The position numbers and the translations under genes were made by a program. Source: an uncultured Gammaproteobacteria bacterium (GTDB taxonomy: Bacteria; Pseudomonadota; Gammaproteobacteria; Arenicellales; Poriferihabitantaceae). Taken from it: a stretch of DNA of 64,000 bases. Each line of letters opens with the position of its first letter. Position 1 is the first letter of the stretch. The DNA is taken from positions 1-64,000 of the forward strand of contig CAMYNW010000013.1 of NCBI GenBank assembly GCA_947259885.1. The letters run 5' to 3'. A model generated the notes under the pieces. That model did no database searches. It saw only the letters and a list, made by a program, of their open reading frames with translations, and was not told where the DNA came from. Below, piece by piece: positions 62,879-64,000 of the stretch.

Positions 62879-63790
62879 TCAGTCTGACGCTAAACCGCCA
62901 AGCGCATCCCAAAGCCCTGGCAAAAATCTCGATAGTTCGAGCCCCATCAAGGCAAAACGGGCATCAAATTCGGCTGCCGCATCCTCGACGCCATCTGCTT
63001 CCGCCTGCTCAACTAAAGTATCGCTAAAGCGCAGTTTCTTAATATCAGCGTCTTCGTTTACTACAAACGAGAAAGACTGTTTCCACTCTACAGCCAATTG
63101 CGTGACAACCTTTCCGGCTTTCAGGTGTTCACGTATTTCGGATCCAGACAGATCCTGTCGACGACAGCGAATAACGGCTCCCTGGTCATCAGGAGACTGC
63201 AGCACGCATTCGTCACCTAACTCGACTGAAGCCGGAACTTTGGCATTGTTGCTGAGCCAAGCGGTAAATTGGCTGGTCGGAGAACGGCGCAGCGATAACG
63301 GCCTGATCGGCAGACTACCCAGTGCTTGACGTAGCAGGCTCGTCCACTGTTCTGCTCTGTTGCGACTAGCGCTGTCCACAACTAGAAGTCTTTGCGCTGG
63401 CATGATTAATCCCTGGATCAAGATCCCGCGGGTAAACGCCCGGGGCATCATCTCAAAAGTGAACTGATCGCGGATATCAAGCTTTTGTTTACGCCCTACT
63501 TTTCGATCTTCTTTGACCTCTATCTCCCGGACTTTTTGATTGACTGCTTCTCGTACCACTGAGGCCGGCAATATTCTCTCCTCACGCTTTGCGGTCAGCA
63601 GAGTCATCCCGGCGCCAGCGTGAGAAAGCTGTGATGACAGATCGCCCATAGGGGAAGTCCAGCCAATGGTCTCTGACTCCTGGGGACCGCATGACTTGAA
63701 GCGATGCTGTTCCAGCCCTCGATCAAGAGAAGCTTGATCAATATCGGCGTCTTCTTCAAACTGGAAAACAACCAGATTCTTAAACCACAT
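62879..63790 (-). CDS. rdgC: Recombination-associated protein RdgC
   Basis: A 303-residue ring-forming DNA-binding protein that modulates RecA. The start MWFKNLVVFQFEEDADIDQA, the RILPASVVREAVNQKVREIE segment and PRAFTRGILIQGLIMPAQRL match RdgC. Length equals the E. coli protein. The gene occurs in Beta- and Gammaproteobacteria and supports the taxonomic placement. Confidence 0.96.
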   Translation of the reverse strand: MWFKNLVVFQFEEDADIDQASLDRGLEQHRFKSCGPQESETIGWTSPMGDLSSQLSHAGAGMTLLTAKREERILPASVVREAVNQKVREIEVKEDRKVGRKQKLDIRDQFTFEMMPRAFTRGILIQGLIMPAQRLLVVDSASRNRAEQWTSLLRQALGSLPIRPLSLRRSPTSQFTAWLSNNAKVPASVELGDECVLQSPDDQGAVIRCRRQDLSGSEIREHLKAGKVVTQLAVEWKQSFSFVVNEDADIKKLRFSDTLVEQAEADGVEDAAAEFDARFALMGLELSRFLPGLWDALGGLASD

Positions 63791-63921
63791 AGATATTTAT
63801 AAACCGGCAAAAAACAGGGCGGCGCAGTATACCTTAGATTCCCGAACCCGAATATTGATCAGCGCATAGGTCGCAGTCGTTGTATATTTCGTCTGAGTAT
63901 TTTTAATCTGTTGTTATCGCC

Positions 63922-64000
63922 ATGATAGATCTTGCAACGTATCTCTTATTCGTCGCTGCGTCAGTGGCAGTTGTGATCGTACCCGGTCCAACGGTTACCG
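63922..64000 (+). CDS. LysE/RhtB-family exporter, 5' end only
   Basis: An ATG at 63922 opens a frame that runs off the window: MIDLATYLLFVAASVAVVIV then PGPTVT. The hydrophobic start followed by PGPxxT is the N-terminal mark of the LysE/RhtB exporter family. It is divergent from rdgC. Confidence 0.75.
   Translation, partial: MIDLATYLLFVAASVAVVIVPGPTVT

Noticed and set aside
1..64000. CRISPR array or integron integrase in the window
   Set aside because: No regularly spaced direct repeats with unique spacers were seen, and no tyrosine-recombinase-like protein is encoded; the dispersed repeats are irregularly spaced palindromes.

Overview
The window looks like chromosome from a marine or aquatic heterotrophic gammaproteobacterium. 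RdgC is confined to Beta- and Gammaproteobacteria, and the MltF-like transglycosylase, sulfonate (Xsc) and D-glutamate (DgcA/DgcN) catabolism, malate synthase G and the many solute transporters fit that lifestyle. I cannot name a genus from sequence alone. All function calls rest on recognising protein families by eye; no search was run.

Layout. (1) 0-18.3 kb is ordinary metabolic chromosome. It opens with a damaged IS110 transposase at the left edge, then an MscS channel, an MltF-like transglycosylase, a membrane GDPD phosphodiesterase, a DUF502 protein and an acyl-CoA ligase. A carbon/nitrogen/sulfur block follows: ald, xsc, a broken MsrQ/YedZ-like gene, pta, dgcA, dgcN. An EamA exporter and recQ close the region. 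(2) 18.3-43.7 kb is an accessory zone of mostly single small genes (NTF2-like, CBS, Met-rich, DUF4336, cold shock, cyclase, VOC, GNAT, MarC, cytochrome c'-like). It is peppered with two related dispersed repeat families and gene relics. Family A is a 62-64 bp palindromic element with ends GGGGTCAGAG...CTCTGACCCC. Family B (GGGGTCAGAGTAAAAAC) sits beside decayed pieces of REP-associated tyrosine transposase (RAYT) genes. I saw neither family in the flanking 18 kb and 20 kb. The zone also holds a complete IS30 element, frameshifted or truncated genes, and a few attC-like sites.

(3) 43.8-51.2 kb is a compact, apparently unassigned NRPS-like biosynthetic cluster, all on the minus strand: free-standing acyl carrier protein, CapK/PaaK-type adenylating enzyme, fatty-acyl-AMP-ligase-like enzyme, SAM methyltransferase, a condensation-carrier didomain protein with no adenylation domain and an altered HHxxxDG motif, and a TauD/TfdA-type dioxygenase. 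(4) Divergent from it, 51.7-56.8 kb carries a TetR regulator behind a palindromic operator, an MMPL/RND exporter, a LolA-like periplasmic protein and an outer-membrane barrel. This is a plausible export route for the cluster's product, or a separate lipid-transport operon. (5) 56.8-64 kb returns to core genes: glcB, a dienelactone hydrolase, a MoxR/VWA pair, an ArgO/LysE exporter, rdgC, and a second LysE-type gene cut by the right edge.

Possible cooperation. Xsc turns sulfoacetaldehyde into acetyl phosphate plus sulfite, Pta converts acetyl phosphate to acetyl-CoA, and DgcN uses acetyl-CoA to acetylate D-glutamate before DgcA racemises it. Pta, dgcA and dgcN are spaced as one operon. Ald would recycle alanine to pyruvate for a taurine-pyruvate aminotransferase, which is not in this window.
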